A stretch of 64,000 bases of DNA, from positions 91,361-155,360 of the forward strand of contig SWBL01000088.1 in NCBI GenBank assembly GCA_024195585.1. Direction: 5' to 3'. The notes under the pieces are model-generated. The model saw only the letters and a list, made by a program, of their open reading frames with translations. It was not told the origin of the DNA and ran no database searches. This document shows positions 11,713 through 23,166 of the stretch, piece by piece. The position numbers and the translations under genes are program-made. The stretch comes from Aureobasidium sp. EXF-3400. Taxonomy: Eukaryota > Ascomycota > Dothideomycetes > Dothideales > Saccotheciaceae. The number at the start of each line of letters is the position of its first letter. The stretch's first letter is position 1.

Positions 11713-12012
11713 TGAGAACGTCACTCTAGACCATCTCGAGAGAAGCGCAGAAGGTACATACTTCAGCACATGGAAAGGTTTGAATACGCAAAGCTTCTAC
11801 AATGGATTCTGTCAGACTTGCAACAATTGGGTCGATAGCCGAATAAGGAGAACTGGTCATGCGTGGACCTCAAGAGCCGATTTCGAAAGAGATTGTCGCA
11901 ATCGCATCAGGCGTTCGTTCATGAGTCGGCCGAGCTGCAATTCCAACACTTTTTGCCGGGAAGTAATAGTAATGAACATCCTTCTCATGCTGAAGGCTGA
12001 GTTGATAGCTGT

Positions 12013-12075
12013 AGCTGTAGAGATGCAGAATAGTATCTAGGACTGAGTGATATCCAGCGAGAAAGATTGTCTCTC
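12013..12075 (-). mobile_element. Partial MITE-like element, copy 5
   Basis: The end AGCTGTAGAGATGCAGAATA and the next 40 bp (with GTGATATCCAG) match the right side of copy 1 in reverse orientation. The similarity also extends about 30 bp beyond the terminal repeat. The opposite end was not found. Confidence 0.55.
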
Positions 12076-12307
12076 GAGGCTGACAAAACTCGTTGTTTGC
12101 CCGATAGTTGAAGGGAGTTTAACAAAGCTCGTGATCGTTTGAACCTGTACTTACTTCGAATAATGGTATGTCTTAGCAATGTTACAGGAAGATTCTTCTG
12201 ATTTTTCTGTGTCGATTGATCATCATCTTAGAACTTTTTATCAAGTGGTATTGGTGCTATAGTGATGTTAGTACCTTGGCCATCATAATGTGAAGCTCCA
12301 TCTTCAC

Positions 12308-12510
12308 CGAGATCAAAAAACTGTTACGAAAACGAATATAGGATGTACTATACAGAAATGCTATGCTGAAATTTGTTAAAGACGTCTAGAATATCGTAAT
12401 ATACCAACACGAGTGAAAGGAGGTTTGCGGCATATCGTTTGATCTACCTGCCTTTACATGAAACTTGTATATCAAGGATATTTATGACACCTCGTGATGA
12501 GAGCGCGAGA
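12308..12510. repeat. Direct repeat, copy B (about 205 bp)
   Basis: Second copy of the segment at 10190-10405, about 2.1 kb away in the same orientation. It has a small deletion where copy A reads GTATATACCACATC. Confidence 0.8.
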
Positions 12511-12720
12511 CAAACAGGTGCGGCAGGTATAGTGATAACTGATACTAGAGACGAGTCCAGGACACTTCACGCTTCAATAACCGATGTCAAAAGTCAGCCA
12601 TAATTTCACATAGCAGGAGCTCACACCTCATGTACGAAAGTACAGTTTACATTGGATTTCATTGTTTTAGCGATTTATGCTAGACTTTCGTACATTCGTC
12701 CAATACCAATCTCCTCGCTC

Positions 12721-15700
12721 TTACAGACCGAGCTTCTCAAGGTACTTGGTAGCGAGCTCGACAGCCTGGTCAGCATTCTCAGGCTGAGTGCCCTGTCCAA
12801 GCGAAGTAGCACCCTTGCCACCAGCCTTTCCACCAAGCACGCCAGCAACCTCGCTGGCCCAAGCAGGAGCATCAGCACCCTTCTCCTTGGCCTCTGAGGA
12901 CACGTGGCAGCCGTGGACAACCTTGCCGTCCTTCTCGTCGGCGGCAATGATGTAGATGGTCTTGTCCTTTTGCTTGGAGCTGATGGTCTTGATGGCCTCG
13001 CTGAGTGCCTTTTGGTTAGCGGAGATGGGGACACGAACGACCAGACGCTTTGACTCGGGGTTCTCGGTGAAGTGCTTGGCGATTGTGTCGGTGATGGTCT
13101 TGTTCTCGGCCTTGAGGAATGCCTTTTGCTGATCGAGGTTGGCCTGTTGAGCACAGTTAGCAATGTATATCACATATCAATCAATTTGGAAACCGTACCT
13201 TGGCAACCTTAGCGAAGCGCTCCTTGAGCTGGGTCTTGGTCACAGCAGAGATGGTAAGCTGGTTGAGCTGAACCTGTAGCGTCTTTGCCTTCTGTTCCTT
13301 CTGAGGGCTGTACTCCATCTTCTCGAGCAGAGCAAGGTCGTCTGAGAACTCCTGAGCGACTCTCTGTACCTCGTGGGCAGCCTGTCCAGTAACGGCGATG
13401 ATACGGCGAATACCCTTTGCGATACCACCCTCCTCGAGCACAATTAGCTCCTTGATCTCACCAGTCTTGTCAACGTGGGTACCACCACAGAACTCGACAC
13501 TGACGTTCTCCCACTGAGGGTTGTGAACATCCTCGAGAAGTTGCTCAACGGGAACACCAACACTGACGACGCGGACGGGGTCAGGGTAAGTCTCACCGAA
13601 GACGGCACGCACACCCTTGATGTTTCTGGCGGTGGCGAGAGGTACTTCTTGCGAGTAAACAGGGCTGTTCTGGCGGATGTATGATGTGCTCTTGGTCTCA
13701 ACTTCCTGGAGCTCCTTGTCTGACAAAGCAGCCTTATGGCTGAAATCGAAACGAAGCTTCTCAGGAGCGACAAGCGAACCCTTCTGGTTGATGTCGTCGC
13801 CAAGGACTGCGCGGAGCGCAAAGTTGAGAATGTGGGTACCGGTGTGGTTGTTGCGGATGGGGTGTCTGCGGAGTTCGTCGTACTCGCAGATAACCGAATC
13901 GCCAGTCTTGAAAGTACCGTAAGTCATGTATCCAGTGTGGAGAACGTAACCAGCGTAGCTCTGAACGTTCTGGACTTCCAACTCAGCTTCGCCGTCAATC
14001 AGAATCTTGCCAGTGTCGTTCTCCTGACCACCCTGCTCGGCGTAGAAGTTGGTCTTGTCAAGGATTACACCAAACTGCTCACCCTCGGGAACCTCGGAAG
14101 TGCTCGAGAGGAATTGCTTGTTGAAGTAGATAGCCTTGACGGTAGCGTTGATGTTGCCACGACCGAACTTGGGCTCATCATCGGTCTTGGTAACCTCAGT
14201 CATGGTGTCGAGTTTGCCCAAGTCGTGAACATCAAGCTTGACCAAGTCGGCGCCAGCCTTCTTCTCGCCCTTGCTAGCCTCCTTGGCCTTGGCCTGAGCA
14301 GCGTTGACCTCCTCTTCGTTGATGGTAAGGCCGCGCTCCTCGGCCATGAGCTGAGTAAGATCGACAGGGAAACCGTAGGTATCGTAGAGGCGCCAAACAT
14401 CCGAACCAGAAAGCGACTTGGTGTTGTTGTCCTTGCACTGTTGAGCGTACTTCTCGAACATGGCCTCACCACGATCGAGGGTCTTGGCGAAGGAAAGTTC
14501 TTCCTCGTTAAGGATCTCCTTGACGTCCTGCTCCTTACCCTTGATTTCAGGGAACATGTCACCCATCTGAGCAACCAGAGTGGGGACGATCTTTGAGAAG
14601 AAGTCACCAATGTCGGTGTTCAGGTACTTACGAGCATAGCGGGCACCTCTGCGCAAGACTCTGCGAACAACGTAACCACGTCCCATGTTGTTGGGAATAC
14701 CGCCGTCGGTGATGGCGAAGGTAAGGAGTCTCACGTGGTCAGCAACAACACGGTAGGCAGTGTCAACACCGTCGGCGTCCTCGCTGCCGAACTTGCCCTC
14801 GTACTTGCGGACACCAGTGATCTCCTGGATGCGGTCGAACAGAGGAGTGAAAACATCGGTATCGTAGTTGGAGGGCTTGTCTTGTAGAATACTCACCAGA
14901 CGCTCGAAGCCCATGCCTGTGTCGACGTGCTTGTTAGGCAGGGATCGCAGTGACTTGTCGGATTCGCGGTTGTATTGGATGAAAACGTTGTTCCAGATCT
15001 CCAGAACGTTGGGGTCGTCCATGTTGACGAGGTGTGCGGCATTGCGGCCTCCAATTCTGTCGTAGTGGATCTCACTGCAAGGACCGCAAGGGCCCTGGTC
15101 ACCCATCTCCCAGAAGTTGTCCTTCATGTTACCAGGAAGGATGTGGTCCTCTGGTACACCGACTGACTTCCAGAGCTCCTTGGCCTCAAGGTCGGGCTCC
15201 AGACCACCAGCCTTATCACCCTCGAAGTAGGTGACGTACATTCTGGCGGGATCAAGGCCGAACTCGTTGGTGAGAAGCTCCCATGACCAAGCAATAGCTT
15301 CCTTCTTGAAGTAGTCGCCGAAACTCCAGTTACCCAACATCTCGAAGAATGTCTGCATTGATGCATTAGTTTATCAATTGATCTGATGATTTCGATATCG
15401 TGACTCACGTGGTGGTAGCTGTCCTTGCCGACATCATCCAAATCCTAAAACGAGTCAGACGAGCAAATGGAATATAGAAAAGCATTTTGTTACATTGTGC
15501 TTTCCACCAGCGCGGATACACTGTGTTGAGAATTAGCATGTTGTCTTTGGTATGAGTCAAAGTCTTGGCTTGCCTTTTGAGAATTTGTAGCACGCTTGAG
15601 CGAGGCGAAATCGGACGAGGGGTCTACAGTTCCAAGGAAGATGGACTTGTACTGGTTCATGCCAGCATTGGCAAAGAGAAGAGTCGGGTCCGAGTGAGGG

Positions 15701-16000
15701 ACGACCGATGAGGAAGGGACTATGGCGGCGGCATCAGCTGCGAGTTGCGGCGAAACAAAGACCCCCGAGGCACGACATACCAAAGGTGTGGCCCCTCTTC
15801 TTGACGAAATAGTCAATAAAAGTGCTTCTGACCTTGACAGCATTCCATTGCTGATCCTTGGATTGAGAAGCCATGTTGAAAGCGCGTGTTGTGGTGAAGG
15901 AAAGGTATGGGGATTGCGAGAATGTTCTCGTCGACAGCTGAGGTGGAATTTGAACCCGAGTCAACCCACGTCGGCAACAGTTGAACAAGCTCGTGATCAT
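12721..16000 (-). CDS. ALA1: Alanyl-tRNA synthetase, cytosolic and mitochondrial forms
   Basis: Six exons on the minus strand: 16000-15781, 15719-15574, 15520-15494, 15444-15409, 15352-13199 and 13143-12721. It gives 1001 aa from the first ATG or 959 aa from the second (15874). It charges tRNA-Ala with alanine. The class II core is at the start of exon 5 ([15 protein letters not shown]). The editing domain shows the metal-binding HTGTH and CGGTH motifs. The C-terminal C-Ala region follows. Residues 1-42 of the long form ([15 protein letters not shown] and onward, many Arg/Ser/Thr, no acidic residue) look like a mitochondrial presequence. Intron 2 is GC-AG (GCAAGC donor). Exons 3 and 4 are only 27 and 36 nt. 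The gene is divergent to the small gene at 16124, with 123 bp between starts. Confidence 0.95.
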
Positions 16001-16123
16001 GCACGCTTTCTAGACGAACAAGTTGCGCGCGCACTCTGTGACGACTGGAATCGATCTGCCCTTATTCGGTCGACTGTATAGCAGCTCTAGACAAACTACT
16101 TGTGTGGTCGGCGGTGATGCGGG

Positions 16124-16934
16124 ATGAAGACAACCAGCGCGGAGGTCATGGACCGACAGCCAGCACAAGCTTCAGCAACAGCGACAGCAACAAGTTCCCT
16201 CAGGGGGCTCAAGCGCACAGCAGACGACTCGTTCGATGATGATCACCGGTTTGCGAAGCGCTTCAATCTACTCAACCTAGGTATTCCTCCTTCTCACCTC
16301 ACTGCTCGTCCCGCACCTTCCTCCTTCACTGCTCCTTCCCTTCCTTCGTGCTTGACAGCTTCTCTCCTTCCCCCTCACTTCGACTCTTGCCTCTTGCCTC
16401 TTGCCCGCTGACTCGGACTCTCTTCGCACAGCCAACAACCATGACAAGCTCTACATACCCGTCTCGGCCAGACCCCAACTCCAGACCGCCGTGACCACAT
16501 CCCCTCCCACCGAAGAGCACATGCAACTAGACGACACCAAACACCGCGTCTACATCCACAACCTCGACGACGAGCTAGCCGACATCGAGTCCGACGAAGA
16601 AAAACTCGTCTTCCTCCCGGACATTGAAAAGAAGCTCAACGCCATACCCAGACACATTCTCGTTGGAGAGAAGAAAGACTCGCACCAAGAGCTTGTTCTC
16701 TACAATCTACCTCCGTCCTTGTCTGTGCCCATAGAGCAGGACAATGTACGCAAAGCTATACTCGAAGCTCGTGAACGTGCAAAGGAAAAGGCTGCATTGG
16801 CTTCCAGCGCCGCTGATGGCACACCGCCAGAAGATCAGATAGAAACTGCTCACGGCTACGACTCTCCAGATTATGGCCTGGATGAAGACACAAACGACAT
16901 GGAAGAAGACGACGACGCCATGGACCTATCATGA
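16124..16934 (+). CDS. Conserved fungal protein of unknown function
   Basis: Two exons, 16124-16280 and 16432-16934, with a 151 nt intron (GTATTC..CACAG, phase 1); 219 aa. I do not know its function. A basic, possible nuclear-localisation segment (LKRTADDSFDDDHRFAKR, about residues 28-45) precedes a conserved-looking core (KLVFLPDIEKKL, about 116-127). An Ala/Glu/Lys-rich helix follows, and the C-terminus is very acidic (EEDDDAMDLS). It shares a short bidirectional promoter with alanyl-tRNA synthetase and converges on the GH16 gene, 181 bp from stop to stop. The composition suggests a nuclear protein, but this is inference. Confidence 0.75.
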
Positions 16935-17115
16935 TTGCAAAAAAAAATATAATATTATATTTTGGGTTCTCTGCCAGTCCAGCCAGCTCTTCTACCTAAA
17001 GGTTGTCTATATACTTTGCGGCCGATATTCTCCTCCAGGCCTCCTTCCTTTTTGAAACGAATAAGAAAAAAAACATTATATCTAATAAGCTGGTGGGTAT
17101 CCTTCATAAAATCTT

Positions 17116-19272
17116 TCAGTTGCCTGTACGGCCCCAATGTCTTGGGAGCCAGCGCCTGCTGGGGCTGGGTGATGCTTCCTCTTCTTCTTCCTCGGTCCGT
17201 AATGTTTGCGATGCCTCGTCGCCTCCCAGCATCAAGCTTTCGGGTAGAGCGGTGCGCTTCGCCTTTTGATAGTTGTAAGATGTGATCGTCGTCCACTGTG
17301 TGGTGTAGACTGGTGCCACTGTTACTTGTCGTGTCGTCCATTGTGTGGTGGTTGTGTCTGCAGGGGCAGTGACTGCGCGCTCGATGCTCGTCGTTAGGGT
17401 CACCCACTGAGTGGTTGTTGCGTCAGCGGACACTGCCTGCACTATAGTCGTGAGGACAGTAGTCTCAGCGAACGATTGCACTGTAGGTGTCGTCTCAGCG
17501 TTTGCGGCAGGCGTTGTCTCGCTGTTCTCAGTGGCCGATGGTTGCTCAGTCGGGATCGGCTTTACCAATGGGCTGACTGACACCACTTGACGCAGAGTTG
17601 TCGTCACGGTGGACCACTCTGTATGAGTTGCATCTGCAGCCACGGCGAGAACTAATGTTGTCAACACATTTGTGAATGAGGGCAGTGTCTGTGAGGAGCT
17701 GGTCTCAGCAGCCGTCTCTGCAGTCGATGCAGGGGCGGGCGATGTGCCAACACTCGCAGTCTTTGCACTCGATTTTGCGGCGACGGATGAAGCCTGGGCA
17801 GCTGATGAACTTTGAGCGGCCGATGAACCTTGAGCAGCTGATGAGCTCTGAGCACTCTTTGAACTTTGAGCTGCCGCGGAACTGCTGGCTGAAGACGACG
17901 AGGCACTAGCTGTGGATGACGAAATCTGGTTACTTGATGAGGACTGGGCGGTGGACGAGACATCACTCAACGAGTTCACAGAACCCGAGGAGCTTGCAGT
18001 GGAAGATGAGGCAGCGGCGGATGACGACGTCGTAGCGGTCGTCGAGATCTTGTCAGTCGATGAGCTCTCAGCGGTTGAGGAAGTCTCAGGGATCGACGAG
18101 GTTTCGGCGGTCGAGGACGTGGGTTCGGCCGAAGAGGTTTGCGTTGACAGTGTCTCTGCAGTCGTCGATTCGGCTGCAGATGACTCGGTCGAGGTAGTCT
18201 CAGCAGGCGCCGTCTCCGTCGATATTGTGCTAGCACTACTAATGAATGTCTCAGTTTGTGTTGGGTTATAATTATTATTGGTGCAGAATGCGGGCAGTGC
18301 AACCTTTCCAGAAGATTTTGCAGTCTGCTCGAAGACTTTCAGAGAGTTGATGGACCAATAAGCATTGCTGAATGCTTGAGGGTTGTTGGCGACGTAGTCT
18401 GTGCAGGAGCCGCTCAGAGCAGAACATGTAGAGTCGCTGCTCCAAACGCTACCAGCCCAGTCGCCGCAAAAGGTCACATCAAAAACAATCTGGTTGTCCG
18501 AGAAAAACTCGGGGATATCACAGCAGCCTGTGAATTGAGAGAGTGGCTTTCCCCAGGTGTAGTCGGGTTGGGGGTTGGAGCTCAGGACGTTCGAAGGGAT
18601 GGCGCCACGCTGGAAGAACCAAATGCTGATCGCTTCGTCGGTCCATTCCATGGCGTAGACACCACCTCCCACGTTGTTGAAGCCATCACCGTAGGTGTTG
18701 TATTGATTAGTAGAAATCTGACAACCTAGGTTGTTGCTCTGGTCCGCTGCGTTGACGTAACAGTCATCCGAGTAAAGATTGCCAGTGAAGTTGCCATTGT
18801 CGTAGATGTTACAGCCGTCTGCCGTGTGCAATGTCATGGCATTGTGGTTCTGTGTGTTCACACCCTCAATGATATCAATCTCACCACCATTGGGCCAGCT
18901 GGGTCCAACCATCCAGTAGGCTGGCCATGCACCACAGGCATTGCCGGGCATATGGTCAAGATCGAGGATGACAAGACTGCCAGAGTTGTACGCCTTCTTG
19001 CTGGTCAAGCGGATACTGGGACGACCGTTTGGTTGGACGTTGGTATGGTCGACTCCAATGTAGACCTTGCCGTTCGAGTTGCCAATCAGACCGGAGTTCC
19101 ATGCTGAGCCTTGGTCAATGTACTGGACGAATCCGTGAGTCGGGTCCGCTTCTGTAAAGAAGTCGAACATGTCGAAAAATGCTGCAGAGTTGTAGTCATC
19201 TTGAAGAGCATAGCCAGCTATGCTCAAGTTGACGAACGAAAAGAGAGTAAACAAAAAGGGAATGAGTGGCAT
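17116..19272 (-). CDS. Secreted GH16 glucanase / wall glycosidase with long Ser/Thr-rich tail
   Basis: Intronless. An ATG at 19320 gives 734 aa, but it lies only 40 bp after a TATA box, so the ATG at 19272 (718 aa) is preferred. It also starts directly with a hydrophobic signal peptide (MPLIPFLFTLFSFV). The catalytic domain covers about residues 20-330. It shows the GH16 signature GGEIDIIEG (E, D and E are the nucleophile region) and CGAWPAYWMVGPSWP upstream. These enzymes cut or transfer beta-1,3(4)-glucan at the wall. The rest is a Ser/Thr/Ala tail with imperfect repeats (VLTTIVQAVSADATTTQW-like blocks), probably heavily O-mannosylated. The C-terminus is charged (EEEEEE) with no hydrophobic tail, so a GPI anchor is unlikely. 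Confidence 0.88.
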   Translation of the reverse strand: MPLIPFLFTLFSFVNLSIAGYALQDDYNSAAFFDMFDFFTEADPTHGFVQYIDQGSAWNSGLIGNSNGKVYIGVDHTNVQPNGRPSIRLTSKKAYNSGSLVILDLDHMPGNACGAWPAYWMVGPSWPNGGEIDIIEGVNTQNHNAMTLHTADGCNIYDNGNFTGNLYSDDCYVNAADQSNNLGCQISTNQYNTYGDGFNNVGGGVYAMEWTDEAISIWFFQRGAIPSNVLSSNPQPDYTWGKPLSQFTGCCDIPEFFSDNQIVFDVTFCGDWAGSVWSSDSTCSALSGSCTDYVANNPQAFSNAYWSINSLKVFEQTAKSSGKVALPAFCTNNNYNPTQTETFISSASTISTETAPAETTSTESSAAESTTAETLSTQTSSAEPTSSTAETSSIPETSSTAESSSTDKISTTATTSSSAAASSSTASSSGSVNSLSDVSSTAQSSSSNQISSSTASASSSSASSSAAAQSSKSAQSSSAAQGSSAAQSSSAAQASSVAAKSSAKTASVGTSPAPASTAETAAETSSSQTLPSFTNVLTTLVLAVAADATHTEWSTVTTTLRQVVSVSPLVKPIPTEQPSATENSETTPAANAETTPTVQSFAETTVLTTIVQAVSADATTTQWVTLTTSIERAVTAPADTTTTQWTTRQVTVAPVYTTQWTTITSYNYQKAKRTALPESLMLGGDEASQTLRTEEEEEEASPSPSRRWLPRHWGRTGN

Positions 19273-20527
19273 GTTTGTGAATGAGTGCATGGGTGCAATA
19301 GTAAAAGAATGATTGCGCACGAAGAAAGAAAGACCATGACACGGAAATGCGAGAGTGCATATATAGCAGCTGAATACTCACGAGAAGACGCCGCCTCATC
19401 GGTGGCATATTCAGATAGGCTGGCCCCTTTGGGAGGGTTGTAAGAATGTTTATTGCGACCGTTCAAACGGCTTCAACGCAGACCGGGCGTGGCCCTGATA
19501 AATGCCATGGTGGTGTCCTACTTGGCGATCCCGTCAAGAGGCACACACCGTAATTCTCAAACGGTTTTAGCATGTGTGTCGTCGTCCTCTGCGCTCGTGG
19601 ATGTGTTGTAGACTTGTATCAATCATAATTTTGGAGGTATCTCCGAGTTGCCTGGGAGCAGCTCTGACAAATTTCGAGTACTACAGGCTAGATTCACATC
19701 GTACAAGCAATGCCATAGATATCAGAGATTGGACGCTTGAAGTCGTCGTCGCATGCTTGTCGCTGAGTGCTAGAAAGAAATATGAATGGGTTGTCGTTGA
19801 GCTGAGCAGTTCGAACAACCCCACCACCCTTGGCAGGCACAATTTCCGTATGCGGCCAAATCGACCAAGTATATGTCTCAACCAGGGGGCGAATCCACCT
19901 CCTGCCTCGTATACCATGTCTGCACGGCATTACTGGAAATAGGTATCTCCAAGATATCGCGATGGTGACAAGGCGATCAACGTGACTTGTCATTGAGTAT
20001 TGCCTTGGTGACATCGCTGCTATAACACGTCATGGGTCGCTTCTTAATCTTCCTATATCTGCCTTTATCACATTTACACGGACAGCAACGTGGGATTTAG
20101 CTCGTCGCAATCGATTCGTAAAGGCTATCCAGAGGTATGGATCGCCGGCACTGCACAGTCAGATGCTTGTGGGTCGTGAACTGGTAGGGGGTTGCCCTCC
20201 CGACATGGGCTGTGCGCTCCGAGAGCAAAAAAAAGCCGTTTGGTGATTGCTCGCCGCGAGTTCGAAACGGTCTCATGAGAATGGTCTCCATGTCAGCCAG
20301 CCAGTTGCTGCGCTAACGGGGATCAAAGAAGCGAACGACGACGGGTTTCCCGGGGACTGCTCCTCTTGCACTGCCTGATGTCTCAGTCTTTGAGCCTCCG
20401 AAGGGTCTGGGAGTCGAGGTTGGCTGTGCGACTATCTGTAGGGTTCTGATAGTTCTGATATACTGATATGTGCAGCATGGCTCTTCGGCATGGCGCATGT
20501 CTCGTCGTCATTAATCGATTGTCCTTC
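19273..20527. other. Intergenic region: GH16 promoter and 3' flank of the rhodanese gene
   Basis: It contains the GH16 leader and TATA box. No gene or repeat could be supported in the remaining 1.1 kb. Confidence 0.6.
19360..19365 (-). promoter_or_regulatory. TATA box of the GH16 gene
   Basis: CTATATATG on the minus strand, about 90 bp before the preferred ATG at 19272 and about 40 bp before the first in-frame ATG. This spacing is the main argument for the later start. Confidence 0.5.
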
Positions 20528-21212
20528 TCACTTTGTCACGTCTCCCTGGCCAACGAGGTTCTTGTCGTCTTGTCCTTGAGCCGCTGCCTTCTTGGCTTCT
20601 TCTTGGGCGAAGAGGTCTTGCCAGTATGACTCCTTGTAACCATCCATCAGTCGTGTGAATTGCGGGCCACTCTTGACCCAGCCCTTGACGCCTCCTTCGA
20701 GTACCATCGATTGCATCTGCTCGTCCCCGGCTTGCTCAATAAACTCCTTGAACCTGTCTGAATTAGAACAATCAATCATGTAGAATCACAAAACCATTTC
20801 TTACCATGCAGCACAACGAGGAGCTCTGCCATTTGAAGAGCCGCCTGTTACAAATTAGCTGATTGGTAGTTTATACTTTGATATGTTCTACTCACAGGTG
20901 AATACGACCCATTCGATATCAGCTTTGTACGCCAGTTCGTATCTGCCAAAGAGCGTTAGCAAGGTTCAACCAGAAGATGAACTAGACCTACAGCATTCCT
21001 CTGTTCCACCAGAAGCCCTGAGCAGGGATATTCAGACTGCCACGAAGGCATCCGCCCTCGAAGTCCATCCTCCTGAGGTCGATGATGAGTATAGCTGCGA
21101 CACCTCGCAACGAGAGCATCTGCATCACACGGTTTCGAGGCATGATGGCTGCTTCTGCCTTGGGTTCCGGGAATTCTGCATGCCATGGCTTAGGTGTTTG
21201 TTCGGTAGTCAT
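20528..21212 (-). CDS. Rhodanese / Cdc25-like single-domain protein (Ibp1/Ych1 type)
   Basis: Four exons: 21212-20992, 20942-20896, 20844-20805 and 20753-20528, with introns of 49-51 nt; 177 aa. Spliced, the protein shows the rhodanese fold start (LRGVAAILIIDLRRMDFEGG), SLNIPA, and the active-site loop CGSSNGR. This is a Cys-x5-Arg loop as in Cdc25-type phosphatases and Acr2-type arsenate reductases, not the six-residue loop with sulfurtransferase features. Fungal relatives are Ibp1 and Ych1, whose physiological substrate is uncertain. Intron 2 falls inside the active-site cysteine codon (T|GC). The C-terminus is charged and Gln/Lys-rich. It lies 310 bp downstream of ERG10 on the same strand. 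Confidence 0.85.
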
Positions 21213-21522
21213 CTTGGTCTGGTGATATGTTTTCTTTCTTGAAGAGTATGGTTTCTTTGTGGTTGTAAGGCTTCGCTGGAGTTGTTGCTGTTGAACAAGG
21301 GCGCATCATGGAGCCGGAGTCCGAAACGACTTCCCGCTTGAAGGCTCAACATTTCAACTCAATTCGAAAATAGTCATTCAGGTTCGATGTCAAAGATATA
21401 TATATATACAAATATTGGCATGCAGAGATGTGTTCATAAAATAAGCCTTCATGGGCATGATTAAAAGCGCTTAACTGGGTATTCTGACTTTTCGTAACAA
21501 GAAACAAACAGACATGACGCAT
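21213..21522. other. Short intergenic region
   Basis: ERG10 3' flank and rhodanese-gene promoter. A TATATATATA run lies near 21400. Nothing else is seen. Confidence 0.5.
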
Positions 21523-22782
<1,260 letters not shown>

Positions 22783-23166
22783 GTTGGAAGGTGATTGAGA
22801 GAAGGACGTGAATGGAAGAAAGAAAGAAGAAGCAGGAGAAGGAGCTAAGTAGAACAAAGGTAGAAGGGAGCGATCAGGGAGGGCCAGGAAATCGTGCCAT
22901 GTTTAATTTCATGAGACGATATGAGGGTCTAGCACGTTGCCAACACGCTCGGGGGTGTGAGTAAGCCCGATCTCGGTAAGAATTGATTATCGAGATAAAT
23001 GATTCTGTTGGCAACACAGAGCGGTGAAGCAGGCTGGACTGAAGCTTGACTCGCGCCTGGCCTTGGTGACGATCTTGTTGGAGACGGAAGTCTCGCGGCG
23101 ACTGTCGCATTCGAGCTTCAACTTTTGTCGCGTCCATTGTCGCCCAAATACACCACATCTACTGCC
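22783..23166. promoter_or_regulatory. Shared ERG10/SNU114 promoter region
   Basis: A 384 bp gap between divergent start codons. It is rich in GAAAG/GAAGAA tracts next to ERG10. No clear TATA box was seen. Confidence 0.5.

Larger units (their letters stand above)
11713..12720. other. Intergenic region with third Cys block and repeats
   Basis: An open frame from 11699 to 12040 carries the GFCQTCNNW motif and ends in a stop provided by the partial element at 12013. The direct repeat copy B follows. Nothing else is recognisable up to the alanyl-tRNA synthetase stop. Confidence 0.45.

Noticed and set aside
10190..12510. LTR retrotransposon bounded by the direct repeats
   Set aside because: The repeats lack TG..CA ends and no reverse transcriptase, integrase, primer-binding site or polypurine tract was seen between them.
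13736..14596. Plus-strand 286-codon frame inside alanyl-tRNA synthetase
   Set aside because: Antisense to a highly conserved exon; no domain and no promoter features.
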